Below the pieces are notes generated by a model. It worked only from the letters and a program-made list of their open reading frames with translations, was not told the origin of the DNA and ran no database searches. Source: DATLLJ01 sp965229885 (lineage in GTDB: Bacteria; Acidobacteriota; Vicinamibacteria; Vicinamibacterales; CAVVIG01). From it: a DNA stretch of 64,000 bases. The stretch spans positions 496,001 through 560,000 of the forward strand of contig CBDDJX010000003.1 in NCBI GenBank assembly GCA_965229885.1. Reading direction: 5' to 3'. The first letter of the stretch is position 1. Each line of letters begins with the position of its first letter. Shown piece after piece: positions 35,751 to 43,225 of the stretch. A program made the translations under genes and the position numbers.

Positions 35751-36920
35751 ATGAATCCTGGTTCCGGGTTTCCCGCGGCCGCTGCGTCAGCTGACCTCGG
35801 CGTGCCCGGCTATACGTTCGCGGATCTGCACGATCCCGAGCGCCTCGCCTCCTTAATGCGACCGTTTTTGCGAGGACGCGGAGGCGGCCGATCCTGGGTT
35901 GTGGGTCCAGTGGGACGCGTAGCGCAAGGCCCCCGACGCGCCGCAGACGCCGCTGGCGCTGTCGCACCGCTCGACTACTGGCATCTCGTCGAAGTGCAGC
36001 ATCCCGAGCCGGCGCTCCCCGAAGCGATGCTCGGGCCCGACTGGCGCCTGAGGCGGCGCGACGGCTTCAAGCTGACGGACGCGCGCATGAATCCGCGCGA
36101 GGCCCTCAGCGAAATCCACTACTGCGTACTGTGCCACGAGCGTGACAAGGATTCCTGCTCCAAGGGGCTGTACGAACACGGGAGTGAGCCCGGGAGTGGG
36201 CATGTCGGGAAGGTTGCCGTGAACCCGCTCGGCATCGAGCTCAGCGGCTGTCCGCTCGACGAAAAGATTTCCGAGATGCACGTGCTCAGGAAATCTGGCG
36301 ATGCGGTCTGCGCGCTCGCGCTTGTGATTGCCATGGGGCGTCGAAATGTACGGCCTACTCACACGCTGGAACCCCTTGAACGTCCGCCGGCCGTACGCGC
36401 TGCCGTACAACGGCAAGAACGTCCTCGTCGTCGGGCTCGGCCCGGCGGATACACGCTGGCGCACTTCCTCGTGAATGAAGGCTTCGGCGTCGTCGGCATC
36501 GATGGCCTGAAGATCGAGCCGCTGCCGAAAGAGCTGGTCGGCGTCGAGGGTACCAGTGGCACCAACGGCATTCACCCCAGGCCGCCTCGGCCGATTCGCG
36601 ATTGGAGCGAGATCTACGTCCGCTCGACGAACGCGTGCTGGAAGGGTTCGGCGGCGTATCCGAGTACGGCATCACCGTGCGCTGGGACAAGAACTTCCTG
36701 ACGCTGCTGCACCTCACGCTGGCGCGGCGTGAAGAGCACGTGGCGGTCGCGACCGGCGCAGGACGGTCGCGAGGATCATCGACATGAAGAACAACTTGAT
36801 TCGCGGGATGCAGGAAAGCCAGCGATGTCCTGATGGCGCTGCAGCTCGCCGGCGCGTTCAAGCGCGAAGTGCTGCCGAACCTTCAGGCCCGTCTGCCGGC
36901 GGTCGTGATCGGCGGTGAGC
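35751..36920 (+). pseudogene. Decayed FAD/Fe-S pyridine-nucleotide oxidoreductase, cut by IS copy 2
   Basis: Scattered over all three forward frames are segments of one large GltD-like oxidoreductase: YTFADLHDPERLASL, an out-of-frame DRFCEDAEAADPGLW with an in-frame TAG after it, LDYWHLVEVQHPEPALPEAM, the Cys-rich YCVLCHERDKDSC, GIELSGCPLDEKISEMH, NGKNVLVVGLGPA (FAD site), FGGVSEYGITVRWDKNFL, and LPAVVIGG at the IS border. Several frameshifts, a nonsense codon and an internal loss are evident. Beyond the IS only three codons fit (LTA) before a stop. The gene was probably already dead when the IS inserted. Confidence 0.82.
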
Positions 36921-36946
36921 CTGATCCGATCTGGTGAACAGGTTCA

Positions 36947-37909
36947 CTACGCTGTTTGAGTGGCTCTTCGTTCCTCATTTCCAGACAAGAGCGACGGGTG
37001 TGGGCGCTGTGGGAAACCGCGTCCTGTGCGGTTTGCCATGGCGTCCCTGCCCTCTGCCCGCGCGCGCCGCTCGTACGCCGCCGGACTGATCTGGCCGATC
37101 GTCGAGTGCTGGCGACGTTGGTTAGAGAACACCTCGATGTAAGCGAACAACTCCCGCTTGGCCTCGCTGCAGCTGTCGAAGCGATCGGCGAGTTCCGCTT
37201 TGATCGTCGAGAAGCAGCTTTCCATTACCGCGTTATCGTGGCAGTTGCCCCGCCGGCTCATGCTGCACACGATGCCGCGCGCCTCGAGGACGTCCTGATC
37301 ATCCTCGCTCGCGTATGTCGAGCCCTGGTCGGAGTGCTGGAGCAGGCCGATCTCGGGGCACCGGCGCGTGAGCGCCGCCTCCAGGGCGGTGATCGTCACA
37401 TGGCGGTCGTTCACGGCGCTGACGGCCCAGCCCACGATGCACCGCGAGAACAGATCTAGGATCGCCGCGAGGTAGAGCTTGCCGCTACTGCCGATGACGA
37501 ACTCGGTCGTGTCGCCGACCCACCGCTGATTCGGCGCGTCCGCCTCGCACTGGCGGTCCAGTAGATTCGCCGCGACCGGTTGGGCGTGATCACTCATGGT
37601 TGTCAGCTTGTAGCGCTTCCGGCGCCGCGCCTGCAGGCCGTCTTCCTGCATCAATCGCACGACCCGTTTGCGGCTGACGTGCTCGTCCTGCTCGATCAGA
37701 TCCTCGTGAATGCGCGGGCTGCCGTACCGCTGCGTACTCTCCTCGAACGAGGCCCGCACCAGCACGGTCAGCCGACGATCATCACGGGTGTGCGTCGATT
37801 CCGGACGACGCTGCCAGGCGTAGAAGCCGCTGCGCGTCACGCGCAGACATCGACAGAGAATGCTCACCGTATGCTCGGCCTTCTTCGCCGCGATGAAGGT
37901 ACACCTCAT
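36947..37909 (-). CDS. IS3-family transposase orfB (DDE integrase), copy 2
   Basis: 320 residues from the ATG at 37909, which overlaps the orfA stop as ATGA. DDE residues occur in WVGDTTEF, HSDQGSTYAS and HDNAVMESCF. The sequence differs from copy 1 by one residue (Gln in RRQHSTIG). The frame can be read further upstream through orfA in the alternative frame, as expected for an OrfAB fusion made by frameshifting. With an intact orfA, this copy could be transposition-competent. Confidence 0.93.
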   Translation of the reverse strand: MRCTFIAAKKAEHTVSILCRCLRVTRSGFYAWQRRPESTHTRDDRRLTVLVRASFEESTQRYGSPRIHEDLIEQDEHVSRKRVVRLMQEDGLQARRRKRYKLTTMSDHAQPVAANLLDRQCEADAPNQRWVGDTTEFVIGSSGKLYLAAILDLFSRCIVGWAVSAVNDRHVTITALEAALTRRCPEIGLLQHSDQGSTYASEDDQDVLEARGIVCSMSRRGNCHDNAVMESCFSTIKAELADRFDSCSEAKRELFAYIEVFSNQRRQHSTIGQISPAAYERRARAEGRDAMANRTGRGFPQRPHPSLLSGNEERRATQTA

Positions 37910-38223
37910 CGGCTCTGCTTCGCGAAGAAGGCCGCCGCTTGTTTCAGGATGTCGCGCTCCTCGGCGAGGATCCGATTCGCTTTGCGGAGCCGTGCCAGCT
38001 CCTCCCGCTCCGCCGGCGTCAGGCCGGTCTTGCCTTTCGTCCGATCGGCTTGGGCGTGTCGGACCCAATGCGCCAGCGATGACGGCGTCAGATCCAGGTC
38101 GCGCGAGCCGGCACCGATCGTCTTGCCCTCATCCAACACGAGCCGGACCGCGCCGGCCATGAACTCCTCCGTGAACTGTCGTCGCGCGCGTCGTCCCGCT
38201 CTGCGTGATCCCCTTCTGGACAT
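37906..38223 (-). CDS. IS3-family orfA (helix-turn-helix subunit), copy 2
   Basis: 105 residues from the ATG at 38223; an in-frame GTG at 38250 could add nine residues. A basic N-terminus (MSRRGSRRAGRRARRQF) is followed by the transposase_8-type HTH (FMAGAVRLVLDEGKTIG, LTPSSLAHWVRHAQ) and a leucine-zipper-like tail (LARLRKANRILAEERDIL). It binds the IS ends and controls OrfB. Unlike copy 1, it has CGA at codon 14 and no extra base, so it is intact. Confidence 0.92.
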   Translation of the reverse strand: MSRRGSRRAGRRARRQFTEEFMAGAVRLVLDEGKTIGAGSRDLDLTPSSLAHWVRHAQADRTKGKTGLTPAEREELARLRKANRILAEERDILKQAAAFFAKQSR

Positions 38224-38457
38224 CGTATCCACCTTTCGGATTGTGTCCACGAAACCGGATCAAGCTCACGGCGGCCTGATTTAGGATAAAATTCGCGGCA
38301 CTTTAGCATGAGTCCTCGGTTCAACAAGATCATGGCGGCAAGGTGCGGGGATGGGACGGGCGCGGCAGGTCGACATGTTCTAGTCTAGAAGTGACGGCCT
38401 CCTAGAAGCTTTGATGCGGGACTGTAGGGCGTACGGCAGGTGTGATGGAGAGGTTCA

Positions 38458-39612
38458 ATGCGGATCGCGGTGCCCAAAGAGACACTCCCCGGCGAGCGAC
38501 GCGTGGCGCTCGTGCCGGAGTCGTGCAAGAAGCTGCTCCAGGCCGGTTATGAGATTTCGATCGAGTCGGGATCCGGCGAGGCCGCGGGCTTTGCCGACGC
38601 CGCCTACCGTGAGCTCGACGTCGCCGTGGAATCCGATCCGGCGGCCCTTCTGTTCTCCGCCGATCTCGTGCTGAAGGTCACAGCACCCGGCACTCGTCAG
38701 TCCGGGCGAGACGAGACGGGATGGATGCGATCCGGAACGATCTATCTCGGCTCCCTCATGCCCCTCCGAAACCTCGAGGTGGTGCGTGCGCTCGCGACGC
38801 GGCAGATCACCGCGTTCGCAACCGACGCCATCCCGCGGACGACGCGGGCGCAGGCCATGGACACGCTCTCGTCGATGGCCAACATCGGCGGGTATAAGGG
38901 GGTGCTCCTCGCCGCCGTGGAGCTCAATCGATACTTTCCTATGCTGATGACCGCGGCCGGGATGGTGCGTCCGGCCAAGGTCTTCGTCATCGGAGCGGGC
39001 GTGGCCGGCCTTCAGGCCATTGCGACCGCGAAGCGCTTGGGCGCGAACGTCGTGGCGACCGACGTCCGGCCCGAGGTGAAAGAGCAAATCGAGAGCGTGG
39101 GCGCTAAGTACGTGGGCATCGAGCTCGAGGAGAGTGCGGCTGCGGGCGGCGGTTATGCGAAGGAGCTGTCGGCGGAGGATCGTCAGCGACAAAGCCAGCT
39201 GCTCGTGGGGGAGTGCGCCCAGTCCGACGTCGTGATCACCACCGCACTCATCGGCGGCGTGTTCGCGCCGCGGCTCATCACCGCCGACACGGTGGAGACG
39301 ATGCGGCCGGGGTCGGTGATCGTGGATCTTGCCGCTGATGGCGGCGGCAACTGCGAGCTGTCGAAGCCCGGGCAGACGGTCCACGTCGGGGGAGTCACCA
39401 TCCTCGCCCCGCTGAACCTCCCGGCCACGATGCCCTTCCACGCAAGCCTTCTGTTTTCGCGGAATCTGACGTCGTTCGTCCAGGCTTTTACCAAGGACAA
39501 GACCTTCCAGCTCGACTTCAACGATGACATTCAGCAGGGTGCGCTCATCACGCACGAGGGAGAAGTGCGGCACGCGCGAACGCGCGAGATGCTCCAGAAG
39601 GCGGGACTATGA
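38458..39612 (+). CDS. pntAA: NAD(P) transhydrogenase alpha subunit part 1 (NAD-binding domain dI)
   Basis: 384 residues. MRIAVPKETLPGERRVALVPE at the start and FVIGAGVAGLQAIATAKRLG for NAD binding identify the soluble domain I of proton-translocating transhydrogenase, related to alanine dehydrogenase. TALIGGVFAPRLIT and GSVIVDLAADGGGNCE follow. It transfers hydride between NADH and NADP+ together with PntB at the cytoplasmic face. A purine-rich SD-like GGAGAGG lies 4 bases before the ATG. First of a three-gene operon with overlapping ends. Confidence 0.95.
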   Translation: MRIAVPKETLPGERRVALVPESCKKLLQAGYEISIESGSGEAAGFADAAYRELDVAVESDPAALLFSADLVLKVTAPGTRQSGRDETGWMRSGTIYLGSLMPLRNLEVVRALATRQITAFATDAIPRTTRAQAMDTLSSMANIGGYKGVLLAAVELNRYFPMLMTAAGMVRPAKVFVIGAGVAGLQAIATAKRLGANVVATDVRPEVKEQIESVGAKYVGIELEESAAAGGGYAKELSAEDRQRQSQLLVGECAQSDVVITTALIGGVFAPRLITADTVETMRPGSVIVDLAADGGGNCELSKPGQTVHVGGVTILAPLNLPATMPFHASLLFSRNLTSFVQAFTKDKTFQLDFNDDIQQGALITHEGEVRHARTREMLQKAGL

Positions 39613-39914
39613 CGGATTTCTGGTCGATGCTGTTCGTGTTCGTGCTGGCGTCTTTCATCGGATTGGGCGTGATCCGCAGGGTGTCTCGGCTGCTGTACAC
39701 CCCCCTGATGTCGATCACGAACGCGATCTCCGGCATCGCCGTAGTCGGCGCGATCATCGTGACCGGCAGCGATTACCCGGACAGGATCCGCCTCCTCGGC
39801 GCGATCGCGGTGTTCGCCTCGATGACGAACATTGTCGCCGGGTTTCTGATCACGGACCGGATGCTGAAGATGTTCAAAACGGGCGGCAAACGCGACGGGG
39901 ATGGCCGGTCATGA
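39609..39914 (+). CDS. pntAB: NAD(P) transhydrogenase alpha subunit part 2 (membrane domain)
   Basis: 101 residues with three hydrophobic helices (SMLFVFVLASFIGLGVI, ISGIAVVGAIIVTG, LLGAIAVFASMTNIVAGFL). In this split form PntA2 supplies part of the proton channel and pairs with the membrane half of PntB. TPLMSITNAISGIAVVGA is the conserved family segment. Start overlaps the pntAA stop by 4 bases, and its stop overlaps the pntB ATG. Confidence 0.95.
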   Translation: MTDFWSMLFVFVLASFIGLGVIRRVSRLLYTPLMSITNAISGIAVVGAIIVTGSDYPDRIRLLGAIAVFASMTNIVAGFLITDRMLKMFKTGGKRDGDGRS

Positions 39915-41320
39915 TTGTCGGGGTGACCCAGCTCGCATACCTCGTCGCCTCGGCGCTCTTCATTTTTGCGCTGCATTGGATGAACGCCCCCGCGACCGCC
40001 CGCAAGGGCGTGTTCGCCGCCGTGGCGGCCACCGCTATCGCCGTTGTCTTTACGTGGGCCCAGCCGGTTGTTGTCCACCATCCGTGGATTGTCCTGGCGA
40101 TCATCGCAGGGTTCATCGTGGGCATCCCCCTCTCCATGGTGCCCCTCACCGCGGTGCCGCAGCGGACCGCGCTCTCGCATGCGTTTGGCGGCGCGGCCGC
40201 GGGCCTCGTGGGCACCGCCGAGTACTACCTGCAGCTGTCGGAAGCGCCCGATCATCTGACGACGTTCGTGATGGTCGCGCTCATCGTGGAGATCATCCTC
40301 GGGTACCTGACGCTGACGGGCAGCTTGATGGCCGCCGGCAAGCTGCAGGAACTGAAATGGCTGCCTCAGCGACCGGTGACCTACCCCCTGCAGAACGTCA
40401 GCAACCTCCTGCTGTTCGGCCTTACCCTGGCTCTGGCGGTAGCCATCACGCTTCATCCGACGGCACCGTGGGCGCCGGTCGTTTTCGCCGTCATCATCGC
40501 GTTGGCGCTGCTCTTCGGCGTGCTGCTGATCATCCCGATTGGCGGCGCGGACATGCCGACCGTGATCGCGATTCTGAACTCGTACGCGGGGCTGTCGGCC
40601 GTCGCCATGGGTTTCGCGCTCGACAACAAGCTCCTCATCACGGCCGGCGCGCTCGACGGATCGAGCGGCCTCATCCTCGCTATCATCATGTGCAGGGCAA
40701 TGAACCGGTCGTTTGCGAACGTGCTGTTCGGCGCGTTCGGCCAGGTGCAGCAGGCCAAGGCCAGCGGGGAGGAGAAGGTCTATAAGTCGGAAACGCCCGA
40801 AGGGGCCGCGCAGGTATTGGATCAGGCGAACCTCGTCGTGATCATTCCGGGGTACGGGATGGCCGTCGCCCAGGCCCAGCACAAAGTGCGCGAGCTCTAC
40901 GATCAGTTGAAGAAACGCGGCATCACCGTGAAGTTCGCCATTCACCCGGTCGCCGGCCGCATGCCGGGCCACATGAACGTGCTCCTCGCCGAGGCCAACA
41001 TCCCCTACACCGACCTGGTGGAGATGGACGAAATCAACCCCGACATGCCCCAGTGCGACGTGGCCCTGGTTGTCGGCGCCAACGACGTCGTCAACCCGGT
41101 AGCCCGTTTCGACAAGAGCAGTCCGATCTACGGGATGCCGATTATCGACGCCGACAAGTCGCGGAGCGCGTTCGCCATCAAGCGGAGCAAGAACCCTGGA
41201 TTCGCTGGCATTGATAACGAACTCTACTTCGCTGACCACACGTGGATGCTCTTCGGCGACGCGAAGAGCGTGATCGGCGACCTGGTGAAACAGCTCGCCG
41301 GCGAGAGCGGCATGCACTGA
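39911..41320 (+). CDS. pntB: NAD(P) transhydrogenase beta subunit
   Basis: 469 residues from the ATG at 39911. The first 270 residues are membrane helices of domain II. The C-terminal 180 residues form the NADP-binding domain III: VVIIPGYGMAVAQAQHKV (GxGxxA/V loop), IHPVAGRMPGHMNVLLAEA, VGANDVVNPVA and DADKSRSAFAIKRS. Coupled to proton flow, the complex makes NADPH. Length and domain order are normal. Convergent with a glucokinase remnant 27 bases on. Confidence 0.95.
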   Translation: MIVGVTQLAYLVASALFIFALHWMNAPATARKGVFAAVAATAIAVVFTWAQPVVVHHPWIVLAIIAGFIVGIPLSMVPLTAVPQRTALSHAFGGAAAGLVGTAEYYLQLSEAPDHLTTFVMVALIVEIILGYLTLTGSLMAAGKLQELKWLPQRPVTYPLQNVSNLLLFGLTLALAVAITLHPTAPWAPVVFAVIIALALLFGVLLIIPIGGADMPTVIAILNSYAGLSAVAMGFALDNKLLITAGALDGSSGLILAIIMCRAMNRSFANVLFGAFGQVQQAKASGEEKVYKSETPEGAAQVLDQANLVVIIPGYGMAVAQAQHKVRELYDQLKKRGITVKFAIHPVAGRMPGHMNVLLAEANIPYTDLVEMDEINPDMPQCDVALVVGANDVVNPVARFDKSSPIYGMPIIDADKSRSAFAIKRSKNPGFAGIDNELYFADHTWMLFGDAKSVIGDLVKQLAGESGMH

Positions 41321-41346
41321 GCACGCGCGGTGATCAGGTGCCGGTT

Positions 41347-41703
41347 TCACATATCGGCGCCGAACATCGCGGCGCCGAGTAGCCCCGCCTCCGCGTTGAG
41401 GATGACTTCGACCGGCATCTTTTCCAACAGGGACTCGAAGGACGACTTGGCGCGAAACGCGTTCAGGAAGGCCCCCGTCTCGAGCGCGGGCAGGATCTTC
41501 GGCGCAATCCCTCCGCCGATATAGACGCCGCCCGTCGCGCGATCGATCGACCGGGCCTCGAAGAATGCCGCGATGATCGACGGCAGATTCGGGAAATCGA
41601 GCGTCCTGAATACGTGAACGTCGAGCTGGCGCGGACGAAGGCGCACCGGTTCGAACAGGCCGAGCCGCGCGTTCGTGCCGCCGATGTCGCCGACGAGGAT
41701 CAT
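41347..41703 (-). pseudogene. Glucokinase gene with large internal deletion
   Basis: The open frame encodes 118 residues. It begins exactly like bacterial glucokinase (MILVGDIGGTNARLGLFE, the phosphate 1 loop) through about residue 57, then jumps to the glucokinase C-terminus (GVYIGGGIAPKILPALE, ILNAEAGLLGAA). The normal enzyme is about 320 residues, so roughly 200 in the middle, including the catalytic Asp and glucose-binding residues, are missing. The deletion is in frame. The product cannot be an active kinase. Confidence 0.82.
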
Positions 41704-41784
41704 GAATTACCCGATTGACATTCGCCGTCTTCTCCTTCACCTTGATGCCGTTCCCCCAAGCGTCTCAGCCTGAGCGGAGGACGT

Positions 41785-42951
41785 TTGCCTTCACCCTCGT
41801 CTGACGTGCGTGGTCGGCGTTCACTCAAGCACCCCGGCGCGGCGGCCGAGCCGGGGTTCCCGCTTGCCGGCCAGCTCGTCGTTTTTACCGGAAAACTCAG
41901 CTCCCTGGGCAGGCGGGACGCCCGTGCGCTCGTCGCCCGCCTCGGCGGGGAGACCGCCGACGATGTGAATGCGAAGACGACGATGCTCGTCGTGGGCGCC
42001 GAAGGGTTTGGCGCCGCGGCCGAACGGGATGCTCCGACAAGCAACAAGCTCAAGCGCGCCGAAGAGCTCGGTGCGGAAGGCACGCCGGTCCGGATCGTCC
42101 AGGAAGACGAGTTTTGCCGGCTGGTCGGCGTGCCGACGGTGCAGGGGCTGAGGCAGCAGTACCACTCGACCCGCGATCTGCTGGCGCGCTACCGCTTCCT
42201 TCGCGAGGATCACTTGCGGTACCTCGTGAAGTGCGGCGTGATCCAACCGGTTGTGCGAACCAACGCCGACACGTTTTTCGCGTTCGGCGATGTGGCGATC
42301 ATCAAGCAGGCCAACGACGACCTTGCCGGCCAGGCGTCATTCCGGGCGGTGGCCCGCAATCTGATCGCCTCACGCCGTGGTCAGCTGGCGTTTGACTTCC
42401 GCCTCGACGCCGCCCCGGCCAAGATTTTGACGCTTCAGCGTCCAGCGGATCGGCCGCCGGCCAGGCCGAGCGACGCCGAGGGCCGGCCCGACACGGCGCT
42501 CGCTGAGGAATATTTCCGTATGGGCTCGGCGCTCGACAACGGCGACGAGTCGAGGCTCGAGCAGGCGGCCGCCGCGTACCGGAAAGCCCTGGAGCTGGAT
42601 CCCCATCTCGTCGCCGGGCTAATCAATCTGGCAAACGTGTACTACAGCCGGGACGAGGTCGTCGAAGCGCAGGCTTTGTACGAACGCGCCATCGGGCTGG
42701 AACCAGATTTTTTCGAAGCGCACTTCAACCTCGGGAACATCTACCACGACCTCGGCCGTTTCGCCGAGGCGCAGTCGTGCTACCGGGAAGCGCTGCGGCT
42801 GAATCCGCTGTACGCTGACGCGCACTTCTACCTGGCGGTCACCTTCGAGAAGATGGGGCAGTCGCAGGACGCGAGGCCGCACTGGAAGGCCTACCGGGAG
42901 CTCGCGCCGCACGGAGAGTGGGTGGAGCTGGCGAAGGAGTTCTCGGAGTAG
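41785..42951 (+). CDS. BRCT / MerR-like HTH / TPR multidomain protein
   Basis: 388 residues from a TTG with GGAGG 4 bases upstream. Residues 26-110 form a BRCT domain of the NAD-ligase type (GQLVVFTGKLSSLGRRDARAL, GGETADDVNAKTTMLVVG). Residues 130-205 look like a MerR-type winged helix (YRFLREDHLRYLVKCGVIQP, VRTNADTFFAFGDVAIIKQ). From about residue 245 come three or four TPRs (YRKALELDPHLVAGLINLANVYY, YERAIGLEPDFFEAHFNLG, YREALRLNPLYADAHFYLA). It may couple DNA binding or phospho-recognition to assembly, but no function is established. No signal peptide. Confidence 0.75.
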   Translation: MPSPSSDVRGRRSLKHPGAAAEPGFPLAGQLVVFTGKLSSLGRRDARALVARLGGETADDVNAKTTMLVVGAEGFGAAAERDAPTSNKLKRAEELGAEGTPVRIVQEDEFCRLVGVPTVQGLRQQYHSTRDLLARYRFLREDHLRYLVKCGVIQPVVRTNADTFFAFGDVAIIKQANDDLAGQASFRAVARNLIASRRGQLAFDFRLDAAPAKILTLQRPADRPPARPSDAEGRPDTALAEEYFRMGSALDNGDESRLEQAAAAYRKALELDPHLVAGLINLANVYYSRDEVVEAQALYERAIGLEPDFFEAHFNLGNIYHDLGRFAEAQSCYREALRLNPLYADAHFYLAVTFEKMGQSQDARPHWKAYRELAPHGEWVELAKEFSE

Positions 42952-42954
42952 AGC

Positions 42955-43140
42955 CTAGTCCCGATAGTCCTCTGCGCTGCGCTTCTTCGGCGTCCGGCGG
43001 AGCTTGTAGAAGGCGCACTCCACGCACCAGGCTTCGGGATCGAAACCGGTCGCGCCGGCGATCGGCAGCACGTCGCGATGACCGCAGCACTCCGTGCCCT
43101 CGTCGGGCGGACGGCGCCACCGGCACGACTTGAACCTCAT
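42955..43140 (-). CDS. Small cysteine-rich protein of unknown function
   Basis: 61 residues from an ATG at 43140. It contains Cys-Cys-x-His (ECCGHRD) and CVECAFYKLRRTPKKR near the end, giving a probable zinc ribbon, with a basic tail. The longer frame upstream overlaps the helicase end and has no such character. Located directly behind the helicase gene on the same strand, convergent with the TPR protein. No known family assigned. Confidence 0.5.
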   Translation of the reverse strand: MRFKSCRWRRPPDEGTECCGHRDVLPIAGATGFDPEAWCVECAFYKLRRTPKKRSAEDYRD

Positions 43141-43225
43141 CACCGCGACGCTCTGGACGGGCAAGTCGACCGCCTGTGCGGTCGAGCTTTCCGGATTACG
43201 GGGCGCGGCTGGGCCGGGAAACGGT

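Larger units (their letters stand above)
36921..38262 (-). mobile_element. IS3-family insertion sequence, copy 2 (apparently intact)
   Basis: A 1342-bp element in reverse orientation, nearly identical to the one at 1595-2937. The right end on the element strand is CTGATCCGATCTGGTGAACA (from 36921) and the left end ends at 38262. It is flanked by the 3-bp repeat AGC (36918-36920 and 38263-38265), which is GCT on the element strand, the same triplet as at copy 1. Both orfA and orfB are open. It lies inside the conserved VVIGG segment of a decayed oxidoreductase gene. Confidence 0.93.

Noticed and set aside
1592..38265. Composite transposon carrying the whole polysaccharide locus
   Set aside because: Each IS copy has its own 3-bp target repeat and interrupts separate sequence, so they look like independent insertions rather than a unit that moved together.
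39773..41740. 655-residue open frame antisense to pntB
   Set aside because: Composition rich in His, Arg and Asp with no motifs; it is the complement of a well-supported gene.
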